From Selaginella moellendorffii (taxonomy: Eukaryota > Streptophyta > Lycopodiopsida > Selaginellales > Selaginellaceae): 64,000 bases of DNA. The stretch spans positions 809,431-873,430 of the forward strand of contig NW_003314329.1 of the NCBI RefSeq assembly GCF_000143415.4, given 5' to 3'. The notes below the pieces were generated by a model that was given only the letters and a program-made list of their open reading frames with translations, searched no databases and was not told the origin of the DNA. Shown here one piece after another: positions 44,576 to 57,303 of this stretch (its first letter is position 1; each line of letters opens with the position of its first letter). The position numbers were made by a program, and so were the translations under genes.

Positions 44576-45809
44576 ATCATGATTGGGATATCATTTAATA
44601 CCCTCGCTATATTTATACCATGCATGATTGGATATTCCAAAGCATCTTATATTTCCAAATATGCCAGATGTTCAGCTAAATAAAGAATGGTATACAATGT
44701 CCTTCTTGATGACCCTGCAAAGAAGCATCTCAATCGGACACCACATGAGACCACACGAGCCTTATAATGTTTCAGGGGCATTTGCCATAGATCCGACCGT
44801 TATTTTGCTCCAAGATTTTACAGTTTGGTGTGCATTGACCTTTCCATAGACACTGCAAAGGGACATCACAATCAGATGCGGGATTACAAGAAACTAACTT
44901 CACTAACTCTGGTTTCACCAAGATCTACATAAGGAATTATGAAATGAAAGGACCCTCTCTATTGAAATGTGTTTATGGTCCTAGGGGCATTGTGACATAT
45001 TAAAGGATTTTGCAATAAGTTCTGTATTTGCATGTTTATCAAGCTACTGAATTGCTAAACTCTAAACCCTAAACATGTGGCAAATACTGCGTGAAGAAAG
45101 ATGCCCTTTCTGGGCAAATGCTGTAAGATTTAGATGCCGAGCAGATGTATCTCAGGCTAGCGAAGGGGACAAACGAAAGCTAGCTATAAACATGACGGGA
45201 TGCAAATATATTACTAGGCTGGTCCTGCGAAAATCAAAAACCATAATTGAAAACATTGAAAATGCAAAAAGAAAGGTTTAGAATATTTTTGAATTTTAAG
45301 CAACCAAAGGAATGTAAGTAGGGCATGTGTTTGTAAGTTTAAAAATGCCTCAACCACTTAAATTCCCAAGTAAATAAAGCTGTTTCTATTTTTGGTACAG
45401 GTAAACTTTATAGTGTGTGGGCTCATGCAATTTTGAACCCAAAAATGCACCAAAAAATGCTCGACTAGCATTATTCTTTGAATGGCGTGTGGCCTTATAT
45501 TGCCATAAATGGATGTACACACACAGCATAATTATTCCTTTACACAGCGAATAATCTTGGTGCGAATCGCTGACATGGCATGGCAAAGATCGAATCACTG
45601 ACATGGCACAGTTGGATCGAGGCAAGGACATGATGTGACAAAGTTCAACGTCCGACAGCAAAGTCTAGAAGCTACTCAGTTTGAAATTTGTTAGAGGAAT
45701 CATAAGATCTAGTTTGTCAGAGGATTTGATGTGACGTTCAAGCATGTGTTATTTTTGAATTCTCGAACTCATTTCTAGGTCTATCATTTTTGTGCACCGT
45801 GTTCTAGGT

Positions 45810-45980
45810 TCCGCTGAGCGCAGTGAGCGCTGCTTGTGTAAGCGGCATTGTGAGCTGTGGTTTATGCGTCTACGAGCGGTTGCGGCATTGCGAGCGCCAT
45901 TGCAAGCGGCAGTTTATGCGAGTGGCAGTTTGTGCAAGCGGCACTACGAGCAGTTGCGGTGGTGCGAGCGGCGCTACGGT
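45810..45980. repeat. Degenerate GCGAGCGGC minisatellite
   Basis: Successive imperfect units built on GYGAGCGGCA and TTTATGCG (for example GTAAGCGGCATTGTGAGC, GCAAGCGGCAGTTTATGCG). It ends immediately before the palindrome copy at 45988. No coding sense. Confidence 0.6.
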
Positions 45981-46250
45981 ACCACTAATGGTATGAGGGC
46001 TCATGCCATCTTGGGGCTTGCAAGTTCATCACTAGCATATTGCCAATAGTTTCTTTACCTGCCTGTAGCTCTGTGTTTATCAAGATGGCATGAGGGCTCA
46101 TGCCAATTTTGTGAATGCGAAATTTCACATGGGTGTCAATAGCATGTTTGAATAATGGCATGTGGCCTCATGCTTGTTTGGTATGTTATGATTTAGGCCA
46201 TTCTCCAACCATTTTTTGTATGGTCTTAACTTCTTTTCTGCACTTTCAGA

Positions 46251-49200
46251 ATGGCCTTCAGGGTTGGGGAAAAGGTTTACATTTTGAATGGTGGGAATAG
46301 AGTTGCAAAAGAGACCCTTGTGTCTATGGATCGGAACTTTGTTATACACTGTCAAAGGCTTGGGGAAGGCAATGCTGCTGTATCAGTAGAGACTGTCTTC
46401 GATGGGAATGTTGTTGCTATTGAACGAGGAGAGATGGTCGTCGGGGTAAATGTTGTTGTTGCCTTGAAAAATCTTCAGAAGAAAGCAGATGTTGGGGACA
46501 GCGCAAGTGCGACGCATGTTCCCTCCGTGGATCTTAAGAACCATGCTATATGGATTCAGGCAAAGGTGTTTCTAAACAACCCCGAGGGGGAGGTGGTAGC
46601 TGAGGGCTTAGCCACAGTTGTCGATCCAAGAGATGCGGTTGCTAATCAAGAATAGGGCTGGGATGATATTGGAGTTGCGATTTTAGAAGTTGTTGACACA
46701 GAAGAAAACAGTCTGACTATTGGAAGTATTGTGCGGTGGAAATTGAGGCACTTAGTGTTTGAGAATGTGAAGGATTCACAATCAAACACCACTACAACTG
46801 ATGACAGAACATCTCTTTATGGGAAAAGAAAGTACACCTTCCTAAAGCGCAGCCAAAGGGATCTGAGCAACAAACCGAAAAGGCAGAAAATGGCGATGGA
46901 GGTTCAAATGGTCTCGACAGTTGCTTGTTGCAAGAGGAGGTGTTGTCAACATGCTGATTGGGATGCTATTGAAGAGGAGAGAGCAAGATACAAGACATTG
47001 TCCTGGAAGGCAGCTCGCAATTTTGTGTATGAGGCATTACGGTCATCTATTGATGCTTCAGAACATCAGGTGGGGGGCATGGTCTTCCAGAGGGGTTTGG
47101 TCTGCATGAAGGCATGGAGAATCATTTATGGAGTCCCTCGAACCACATTCTACAGAATCAAAACTAAGTTCGAGGAACAAAGGGTTCAACAGGCAGTCCA
47201 TGGGAACGACGGTATGCACAAAACCAAGGGTCATGTTGTATATGGAGAGGCAATCTTCAAGAGGTTTGTCGAGACATGTAGCGAGTAGCAACCACATAAA
47301 ACCCGCCTCTTGGAAGATGGAACATGAGACACCCAACGAGTTCTCCCTTCCATGTATACCAAGGGGGGTATATTGGAAGATGTGAATCGGGAACTCCAGA
47401 GTAATGGCTATAGGAAGCTGAGCCAATCTAGATTTAGTAGATTGTGGAGCAACAGGTTCAGGGATGTGAGTATAGGAAAGTACTCAAGCTTTTCAAAGTG
47501 TGACGAGTGCACTGCTATCAAAATGGCTTTGTCGAAGAATTCTTGCATCGCTCAAGAGCGAGAGACATTGGTTAGAAGGCGGCTCGACCACAACATCGAG
47601 TAGAGAAGCTGCAGGACTGCATATTATCATAATAGGATTCTCTCCATGGAGAGACCTGACTCTTACCTCTGCATCATCCACGATAAAATGGACCAGAAAA
47701 AGACGTGCTTACCTCGACTCAATCTTGCCCCCAAGGCAATCTCTTCATCCATGCAGCTGCCTGTGTCTCTGTTTGGCATAATCGCTCATGGGCATGGTGC
47801 CCAGAACTATGGGAACTTCTTTGTACCTCTATGGGGTGGCAGGGGTGCAAACATGATGATTGCGTCCCTAGCAAAACACTTAAGGTCTCTGCAAAGTGCG
47901 CAGACTGAGCTGAACGGCCAACCCTTGCATAAGGCCCTTGTCGATCGAACCCCATACAGGGTTCAGCTGGAGGAGGAGCAAAGGCTTGCAGTATCGCGTG
48001 GGGCCCCATGCCATCCCAGTGAATATGTTGGCTGTCAAATTGTAGGGTTATCACATGAGGCCTCATGCCATTCCGATGAGGCTGGTCGCCTGGTGAATGC
48101 ACAGCCTCATCCAAACAAAGCAGAATCTCAAGGAAGTTCTTGCGGCCGATGTGGCCTTCCATCCCATCTTCTGCTCCAAACAAACAATGCTGGCAGTGAG
48201 AACAAAAACATGTACGTCTTCGCGTACTTGGCGATGCTTGTTGCCAAAGGCATATTTGAAACGGTTACACTTGGCTTTTTCATGGTTGGGCACACTCATG
48301 AAGACGTCGATGCCATGTTTAGTCACCTGGCAGAGTCCCTCCGGCGATCCAATGTCCTCACCCTCTCACAACTCTACGATGAATTCCAAAATTGCATCAA
48401 AAGCACTGTTGAAGCTGCACTTGTGACAGAGGTTCCAGACTTTAAGGGGTTTGTAAGAGGCTACATTAGGGACGGATCCGAAACGCTGATTGGCCACTCC
48501 AAGCCTCTTCAGTTTCATTTCAGCATGCGTGACGGTGCTCCAGTGATGAGGTACAAGATGAGAGAATGGGACACAGTGTGGCTGCCAGTGGACGGCATTG
48601 AACTCTTCAAGAGAGATCCTATAACTGGGGAACCTATGATTCCTCAGGGTTCCCCACGGCCGATGCACCCGGATGGACTCAAAGACCAGGAAAGTATAGT
48701 GGCCGGGATTAGACAGCATATTGCCTTCTGGAAGAGGGGGTTGGTGTTTGGTGGAGAATCCTATTTTCAGAGGTGCAAGCCTTTGCTCGAATACTGGGAG
48801 AAGATTATATCTGCTATCCAAAATGGGCCGGTTGTATATGAAGAATTGGAAGAGTCCTTTTGGCCAGAACCCAGAGCACCAGATAGTAGCGGAACAATGT
48901 CCTCTGAAAATGCAGTGACAGATAACGATGTTGAGGATCACTATTGTGGGCCGAGGAACAAGAAGCCGGATTCAGCATTCAATCCAGTACAGGTCTGCAA
49001 AGGAATGGTTGTGCTTGTCAGACCCAGTAATAAAAAACAAATGATATGGGTGGGGCGCTGCATCACTGATGCAGAGGAGGACGCAAAAACTAACTCCTTC
49101 AATGTAACTGTGGAGTGGTTCAAGCCAAGTTCCGGATATACGAAGGATTGCCTAGAAAAGAGATGGGTGCTGAATCCAAGGGATCCCAGCATGAGCATAT

Positions 49201-49392
49201 CGGTGGACAATGTTGTGCATGGTTGGATGCGGAAGCAAAGTGCCACCATCACCTTGCCAGACCATGCAAGAGATGCAGCAAGAGCATTCATAACCCAGGT
49301 TCAAGGTGAGATTCATTAATATTCCTTTACTAAGTTTCTAATGTATTTTATTTCAAGGTGAACAATCCGAATCTGAATCAGAGGAGGCGTGA
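46251..49392 (+). pseudogene. DDE-like transposase (DUF7869-type) with four nonsense codons
   Basis: One reading frame runs from 46251 to 49319 (about 1,020 codons), interrupted only by TAG at 46653, TAG at 47286, TGA at 47325 and TAG at 47601, with no frameshift. The N-terminal part (GEKVYILNGGNRVAKETL) resembles the C-terminal domain of plant Ptta/En/Spm-type proteins. A helix-turn-helix-like stretch follows (YGVPRTTFYRIKTKF), then SSFSKCDECTAIK and the probable catalytic core: LCIIHDKMDQKK, LLLQTNNAGSENKNMYVFAY and FFMVGHTHEDVDAMFSHL. The family usually has Asp where this copy has the first Asn of TNNAG. A likely last intron (49306-49367) would add GEQSESESEEA, ending in TGA at 49390-49392. 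The segment between HLRSLQ and LPSHLLLQ may be an unspliced intron and holds two palindromes. Confidence 0.7.
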
Positions 49393-50765
49393 TGGCATGT
49401 GGCCTTATGCCATTCCTAGGTGAGATGATACAAATAACAAGTATAAATTCTTAGTTGTTCTAGCAAATCTTACTTAAAGTTCAAGGTGAACAAGCCGAAT
49501 ATGAATTCATTGGATTGTTATAACAAATTGCGAGGTGATGGCATGAGGCGATACGCCATTTGAGAGTGGTAGCCATTCCTATATGAGGTGAGTGAAATAT
49601 TTATTAGAAATACCTCATTCAATTGTGCACTTCTAAGTCTTGGTCCACTCAGTACTGTTTGCATGTTTCTATTTTAATTCTTTCTCTAAAATGTTATTTA
49701 GCATGTGGCTTCATGCCATTGCTCTCCACAATCATGCATTGAATTTTTCTATCCTTGCATAATACTTCTCCATATATATAGCATATGCGCACATGTGATA
49801 TGGTTCATTAGGCCTGATATAGTGTGTGAGGTAAAACAAAGATGATGTGACATATGCATTTACCAATCACATGTGCATAAATCTAATAATATCGTGTGTG
49901 GCCCATATTAATGGCACATAAACCCATATTGTGGGCTTACGTGCTTTATGTACCATCATTCCCTTGCAGCGTGTGTGTTGGTTTCCTTTTATAACACAAC
50001 GAACTCCATATTTTAGGGTGAAGAGCATTCTCATGGCAAACACAAAATCTGTAAGTGAGGCAGAAAAGGAGACGGAGAAGGAGATAGGTGAAGATGTAGA
50101 ATATATAAGTCTTCCAAACTCCCTGTACTATATTCCAGGTGATCATTTTTCTGAACAAACGGCAACATTAACAACTATCGAGAACGCCCCAATAACGTCA
50201 GAGACAACAATCCAAAGCAAAACAACTAACCCAGAGAAGGATGATAGTACCGCTGAGAGTACCAAAAAGGAGGTGTCCACTAGCGCTTAGGCTTATAATG
50301 GCGTGTGCCCTCATGCCATTTACTTGATCACCAAATACCTTTTTCCCTTTGCACTAGTATATCTTAATACCGGTCTGAGAAATAGAATGGCATGTGCCCT
50401 CAGGCCTTTTACTAAATCACCTTTGAAAGAAATGCAAGCCTCTATGTCGTAAAAAAAAGGTACTAGAGAAATTCCTTAATAATATGAATGTTATTTAGTT
50501 TCATGAAAATACACTAAGGGTCAAATGAGTTAAATGACTTCTCTAGACTAGCAATGCCTCTTGCTACACCTTCACAATTAGATTCGTTAGAAAAAGATAA
50601 CATTGAATAATATCTAAATGTTCTCACCATTAAATTATATGTCTGGCTAATAGGAATGACGTTCATCTTGGAAAGCTCACCACACGCTCAATGAACAAAA
50701 AAATAGTGTGTGCGCGCATGCCATCGCTCTTCTTTAGTTTCAGATTCGGCTTGTTCACCTTGACA

Positions 50766-53700
50766 ATGAGATTTATTATACAACCAGATGGACTCAGTCT
50801 GGACACAAAGTCACTGCGCTAGTCACCATGCCCCAGATATGTCTAGCCCCTGGACAAAAAACATATAATTTCACGTCATTTTCAAATACTTGAAAATTTT
50901 TATTAGTCCCATTTTACTGAATAAATCCCACTTTAACGAAATAGAGCTTTGTAATGGGATTTTGATTTGGATTAATTTCAATATGAACCACTCACTCTTG
51001 TATATAAGTTAAGGTTTTTAGGCTAATTGATATACACATTTCTGTATTCCATTTCTATATTCCATGCATTCGAAATACTAATTTATAAATAATTATTTTT
51101 TTGCTTAATTCTTGTTTAATAAATAATTATAATTATTTATAAACACAAGATTATAAACAATAGTGTATTAGGGTTTAAGTTTAAAACTTATATTCACCAG
51201 CAAGCTAAACATGAAGTGTAATTAACATTTGTTCATGTAGAGAGCTTGGAGTGAAGTTTTGATATATCCAATAACACACTTCTATGTGATTTGTAGAGAT
51301 CAGACTCCTACAATACTATTGGATTAGAGACATACCCTGTGCACAACTCTGTCTGAAAGAATTGGTATTTTGCACACCATACACACGAAGTACCGAAGCT
51401 AGTCTGCTTATACTGGCCCAAACTCAAAGATTAATAGATAGATAATATCAAAGTCATAGACATATCAAAGTCGAGACTGAATTATCAATGAATATATCTT
51501 AGATTAGAACACAAAAGTATTCCAAGTAAGATATCATCTAATAAACTAGTATAGTATAGGAACCACCAACATCATCATGTTTGGAAAACATAAAATTCAC
51601 TATCCAACAAAATTCAATAGCAAGTGTATCATCAAGAAAACTCAATAATAACACATAACTATCAAAGAATTGAGATAACATGCTAAGCAACTTACAAAAA
51701 ACAACTAAAAGAACACAAAGTATCATCAACTTGGCAAGCAAAATGCTCGCAAATGTATTACCCAAAGGAAATAACATCCAACCTATTAAAACCAACTGTA
51801 ACGATAGTCAACAAAATAGAATGAATGTTGCAATGCAAACAAACACTCAGTCATACCAACCATCACACTGGCCAATCTGAATAAATTCCAGTCAACAATA
51901 CGAAGGAATTCAAATTGTTTAAGCAAGTGTCAACAACATCCTACCGATGTCTCAAACCTAAGACCAATCTAGAACAAACCACAAAGAATATGTGGTAATA
52001 CAAAAAGCAATAAGCCATCAAAGAGAATAACTAACCATCATGAAAGAACATTAATCATCCCATCAATAAAGAGATGCATAATCATCATCGAAGAAAGAAT
52101 CCACCATCCTGAAGAATGGTAAATTATTTTAGATCAACAATAATCAAGCAAAACTTCTGATAAAGATAATCAATTATTCTAGATGATAGTCAATCATCAC
52201 TAATGATTGCTAGATGCAAAAACCAATATCAACATTGAAGCTAACAAGCCAAAATGCCTTCCACAACAATTTCAAATAAATGAACTATAAGCATGAAAAC
52301 TTAAGGAGCCAAAAACTCGAAGAAGCTTATAGCTAAGTCTTGCCTAACAATGATCACAAATCTCACAAGAACGAACTTCAATGTTAAAGAAAAATCATAG
52401 TACAACCCACAATATCTTCCTTAACACATTTATAAACCAAACTTCATAATACCAAAGTTAATAAAGAGCATGTTTACATCAATCCAATAGCTAAGCATAA
52501 GAAATCTATGCTCAACAAGTGATCTTTTAATTGATCCTTCATGAATCCATCTATAACAAAATGTAACTCACTTCATAACAAGCATAAGAAAAATCATCAA
52601 TAATCAATATATCCTAATTCAAATTTAACAAGGATTCAAATATTCCAATATTGATCACTAACTCTTTCTCTCGTTAAGCTAATATAGTCCACAACTAAAT
52701 CACTTTTTAAGGAAAAGCTAAAGCTCAACCTTTACTAAACAATTTCGTCTAGAACACAACTAACTCAATTTACCACTCAGTTCGTTTAAATGTCAACATA
52801 GTTGCTAACTAGCAAATGCACAAATGTTAATAACACAAACCTACAACCAAATCATCAACATTATCTACATCAAAACTATTGAAACTTAATATCAATCCTA
52901 AAGAGAGACATCTCATTTCACTCGAATCTCAACATTAACAATATCAACGACAAGGCATCACTTCAATGCTATCAACACTATAACAAGTTAGAAGAAAGTA
53001 AGAGTGAATCACCACCCAAACTCTCTAATAACTAAGCTAACCAAAGTCGAAGATACTTTAGTCAGTATTCGAGACCAATCCTTCAACAAACTTAGTTACA
53101 AATAACACTTCCTCAAGGAGTGAATCACCACATCTAAGACTCAATGAAATTCAACACTACGAACTAAACACAATCAAATGATATCGACAAAGGTAAAGTC
53201 GAAATGCCAACATGGAAACCTATGTAAATCTAACGACACAATCCTCCACAACACCATTCGGTAAGGTAAGCCCATCACTGATAAATCATCATTGAGCAAA
53301 GTAAGTGTCAAATAGTCCTTAACAAAGTCTACAAAAAATCACTAGTTGCTATGCAACTAACAATCACTCTTCAACTTGCCTTCACAAGACTCAAACACTA
53401 AATTCACATCATCAAGTCACATATTTGTCCAACATGAATGTGATACCCCAAGTACAAGATAAAGGTTCATAGACAAGCACAAACTAAATGACCACTCGAC
53501 TCTAACTCAATCGCAATAAGCTCACCAATGTGTATAACCAATAACTCTGAGTATGCCTTGAAGAGGCTAGCTATACATGATCAACACTTAGTCGAAACCA
53601 AGGTGAAGACCATGAGATGGACTTATATTAATACACAACCTCCTCATAAACAAAGCTATAGTACGGGTACCAACATCTTAACCTCAAACAACTAAGTTGG

Positions 53701-53936
53701 ACATCACTATCTTCAGGCAAAGCACGGGGCTACCAAGACCAAGTCAAGATCAATAAAAGCTCATTACTCTCATAGAGTCTAATGAAACACAAGGTGCAAC
53801 CTGCCATCTACAAAGAAAGGCAAAAGGGTCACCCTTTTTAAAAAAGCGCAACTACCACTTTTTAACACCAACTCCAGACTCTATCCAACTCAATTGCCTT
53901 AGCCCTAAAGTCAGCATCCCTTTCGGGTCGCATCAT
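50766..53936. other. A/C-rich, G-poor noncoding tract (left part)
   Basis: From about 51450 the plus strand is dominated by A, C and T with very few G, with no gene-like frame. A copy of the 31.1-kb repeat fragment lies at 51311-51377. Composition and texture continue on the far side of the gypsy element (61176-62690), so the two parts look like one tract split by the insertion. Confidence 0.6.
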
Positions 53937-53941
53937 ACAAA

Positions 53942-54653
53942 TGTAAACCACAAATTTTTCTTTTCCAATTTGCCCGCTTACCTCGTCTATCCGACCAACA
54001 CTGCCTTAGCTTGTGCTAAGTTCCCTCACCAAGGTTCCCGCCTATCATACCAGCTCCTACTTGGTCCTACTTGGTTTCAGCTACTCACTGCACGAGCAAC
54101 GGAGTGTTAGCCATCCATTTACGGATTCCCAAATCTCTCCCAATCCCCCTCCCCGGGTTAGACTGGACTTAAGGTTCAGCTACACTCCCCGCAGGCACAA
54201 GTAGCCAAGCACACCAAGCCTCAAGATTCCTAACACACCTTGGTACCACAAGACTTGATCATGGGACCCTCTAAATCCCAAGCCTTGGGTGCAACACTTG
54301 CTTCGGGACATCGGGGCGAAACACCGTGGCCTAACAGCCCGATATGGGTACCTCTACCCCCCCATTTCCATCCCGAAGGGAAGGCCCAAGCCCCTAGGAA
54401 GGGCGAGGACCAATGAGCCGCATGGTACTCAAGTGGGGCACCACTCCACATGAGCTGGGAGCACCGCAGTCGGTTTCCCTTTCAGGAGTGGGAGCTGCTC
54501 TTGAGCAGTTCCTGGGGTGGCCCTTCCAGCACCACCCAAGTCACTGCTCACTCCCACCCAAGGCCCCTCGGCCCCAATCTCAACCTCAAGTCAGTTTGGA
54601 AGCACCACTGGAGAGTTCCTTCAAGACTGGTTCCTGGACCTCACTATCCTTAC
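53942..54653 (-). repeat. LTR (3' LTR in element orientation), right end lost in N gap
   Basis: Begins TGTAAACCACAAATTT; colinear with 60295 onward with only scattered single-base differences up to about 54540. It then diverges because the other LTR carries a minisatellite at that point. Confidence 0.85.
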
Positions 54654-55530
54654 NNNNNNNNNNNNNNNNNNNNNNNNNNNNNNNNNNNNNNNNNNNNNNN
54701 NNNNNNNNNNNNNNNNNNNNNNNNNNNNNNNNNNNNNNNNNNNNNNNNNNNNNNNNNNNNNNNNNNNNNNNNNNNNNNNNNNNNNNNNNNNNNNNNNNNN
54801 NNNNNNNNNNNNNNNNNNNNNNNNNNNNNNNNNNNNNNNNNNNNNNNNNNNNNNNNNNNNNNNNNNNNNNNNNNNNNNNNNNNNNNNNNNNNNNNNNNNN
54901 NNNNNNNNNNNNNNNNNNNNNNNNNNNNNNNNNNNNNNNNNNNNNNNNNNNNNNNNNNNNNNNNNNNNNNNNNNNNNNNNNNNNNNNNNNNNNNNNNNNN
55001 NNNNNNNNNNNNNNNNNNNNNNNNNNNNNNNNNNNNNNNNNNNNNNNNNNNNNNNNNNNNNNNNNNNNNNNNNNNNNNNNNNNNNNNNNNNNNNNNNNNN
55101 NNNNNNNNNNNNNNNNNNNNNNNNNNNNNNNNNNNNNNNNNNNNNNNNNNNNNNNNNNNNNNNNNNNNNNNNNNNNNNNNNNNNNNNNNNNNNNNNNNNN
55201 NNNNNNNNNNNNNNNNNNNNNNNNNNNNNNNNNNNNNNNNNNNNNNNNNNNNNNNNNNNNNNNNNNNNNNNNNNNNNNNNNNNNNNNNNNNNNNNNNNNN
55301 NNNNNNNNNNNNNNNNNNNNNNNNNNNNNNNNNNNNNNNNNNNNNNNNNNNNNNNNNNNNNNNNNNNNNNNNNNNNNNNNNNNNNNNNNNNNNNNNNNNN
55401 NNNNNNNNNNNNNNNNNNNNNNNNNNNNNNNNNNNNNNNNNNNNNNNNNNNNNNNNNNNNNNNNNNNNNNNNNNNNNNNNNNNNNNNNNNNNNNNNNNNN
55501 NNNNNNNNNNNNNNNNNNNNNNNNNNNNNN
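54654..55530. other. Assembly gap (run of N)
   Basis: 877 undetermined bases. It probably hides the rest of the left LTR, including the homologue of the other LTR's CTCGGACTCG minisatellite, which would explain why assembly failed here. Confidence 0.95.
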
Positions 55531-55566
55531 AAGTACATAGAGTTCTGGCTTGCAGAAATTCCTCCA

Positions 55567-56930
55567 TTAGATCTCGCGTGTCACTAGGTTCTCCTCCTGT
55601 TCCCATGTTGCTTCGCAGTGTAGAAATCCTTTCCACTTCATATGGAACTCTCTCACCTCGCGTCCTTGTCGCCTGCTCTTGCATGCATTGAGGATGGCCT
55701 TGAGTTCATATTCCTCTTCCCCTTGGATAACCTCAGGTAAAGGTCTTATTTGGTCCTTGCGAAGCGGATCCTCAAAGTACGGCTTGAGTAAGTTCACGTG
55801 GAACACTGGGTGCATCTTCCCCATCTCTCGAGAAAGTCGGAGACAGTAAGCCACTTTACCGATTCGTGCCTCAATCTCGTAAGGCCCCGCGAACCTGCTT
55901 AAGGAACTCAAGATCAATTCATTTACAGGAATACATGCATTTTTACCTTTGGGTCAACTTCTGGCTGACCCCACTTGGTAGCCTAAGGTTCTTGGTGTTC
56001 AGCCACACCTTCTCCCCAGCTTGGAACTCTACATCCCGACGCTTCTGGTTCGCATACTTGGTTTGCCTTTGTTAAGCTCGTTCCAAGGAATCCCTCACTA
56101 GATTCCAGATGTTGAGTCTTTCCACCGTGAATGCCTCCACTACGGGTAACTCTCCATGATACTCGGCCACGCCGAGTTCCATAGGACCTTCAATAGCTCA
56201 CCCATTGATGACTTCCCATGGACTCACCCCGATACTCGAATGTGGTGAGTTGTTATAACACATTTCCGCAAGTCCCAAATGACTTACCCAATCGGTTTGG
56301 TCTCCCTAGACATAGCATCGCAAATAATCCTTTACCTATCTATTCACCCTTTCTGTTTGTCCGTCTGTCAAGAAGTGTTAGTGCCATCAAACTTGACTTA
56401 ATACCCCATACCTGTCTGTGGGTGGTAGGCTGTGCTGAATTTCAACTTGGTGCAATACTGTTCTAGGAGAGTCCTCTAGAACCTACTAGTGAAGATCTTA
56501 TCTCGATTTGAGATAATCTCTTCTGGCCTTCCCTGCACTCGAACCACTTGTTCGAAGAATAGCTTTGCCACACCTTCTGCATCCACTTCTGTTGTAGTGG
56601 GTATGAAATGTGCCATCTTCAAAAATCGGTCCACCACCACAAATATCGCATCAAACCCTTCGCTTGGGGGGAGTCCCGTGATGAAGTCCATCATAAGACA
56701 TTTCTATGGATGATCTGGAACAAGCCCCCACTAGCCTTAGTCACGGCTTTTACTTGCTGACATGTTGGACATGTCTTTACATAGTCTTGGACGTCCTTAG
56801 CCATATCTGGCCAGTGATACTTCCTCTTGAGTAAGCCCAGCATCTTGGGCACTCCGCCGTGTCCCGCAAGGGGTCCGTCATGACACTCTTCTAAGGCTAC
56901 CTTCCTTAGTTCCCCTTCTAGAACATACAC
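55567..56930 (-). pseudogene. Gypsy integrase and chromodomain region
   Basis: Coding order: the zinc-binding HHCC part (ECHDGPLAGHGGVPKMLGLL, CPTCQQVKA), the catalytic core (DFITGLPPSEGFDAIFVVVD, FFEQVVRVQGRPEEIISNRD, where the family's second Asp is replaced by Asn), the GPY/F-type tail (FAGPYEIEARIGKVAYCL, HPVFHVNLLKPY) and a chromodomain (EFHMKWKGFLHCEATWEQEE). The frame breaks near 56690 and again between 56476 and 55917. Confidence 0.85.
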
Positions 56931-57303
56931 CCTTGTTTGCTTGTAATAGATGAGTCCGTTGCGTTCTGCATAGCCCGTTTTCTCTTCCGTTGGCAGCTCA
57001 CCTCTCTAGTGAGCTTCCCATGCCTCTAGATTTCTTAGCAACACTACCATCGTTCTCATATGCTGTCTGCACATCATCCCAAAAGGTTGCTGTCGCACTA
57101 GATATTGCCAACTTCAAGCTCGCTTTTCGACTTAGCGCATCTGCCACGATGTTGCTCTTCCCAGGCTTGTACAGGATTTCGCAATCAAACTCGACCAAGG
57201 CATTGGCCCACCAACCTTGTTTCCCTCTCAGGTCGGGCTGTGACAAGAAGTGTTTTATTGCCACATTGTCCGTGTAAACCTTGAAATGTCTCCCAAGGTA
57301 GTG

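Larger units (their letters stand above)
38763..50724. repeat. Dispersed 22-nt palindrome family, about 20 copies
   Basis: Consensus is half-site ATGGCATGWGG followed by its complement CCWCATGCCAT. Clear copies start at 38763, 39840, 39915, 40970, 42557, 43833, 43893, 43970, 45482, 45988, 46085, 46155, 47993, 48050, 49392, 49538, 49698, 50298, 50387 and 50703; weaker ones are at 38470 and 45411. Copies vary mainly by CG/TG/CA exchange within the arms (GGCGTG versus GGCATG, ACGCC versus ATGCC), as expected from methylation-driven decay of a CpG-containing ancestor. None was noticed elsewhere in the window. Several lie in predicted introns (42557, 40970), one overlaps a stop codon (49392), and two lie inside a protein-repeat frame (39840, 39915). 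Confidence 0.85.
38463..50765. mobile_element. Composite mobile element carrying palindromic repeats and two divergent gene relics
   Basis: Boundaries are approximate, set by the outermost copies of a 22-nt palindrome (near 38470 and 50725) and by an inverted copy of a transposase-tail sequence near 50735-50765. Contents: a minus-strand multi-exon relic (39056-43777), a spacer with minisatellites (44000-46200) and a plus-strand transposase frame (46251-49392). I did not find terminal inverted repeats or target duplications with certainty. It could be one large element or a nest of related ones. Confidence 0.5.

Noticed and set aside
38763-50724. Palindrome copies as a CRISPR array
   Set aside because: Spacing is irregular over kilobases, the repeats are palindromic without fixed-length spacers, and the genome is eukaryotic.
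54413-55691. Very long frames across 54654-55530
   Set aside because: They are open only because the run of N contains no stop codons.
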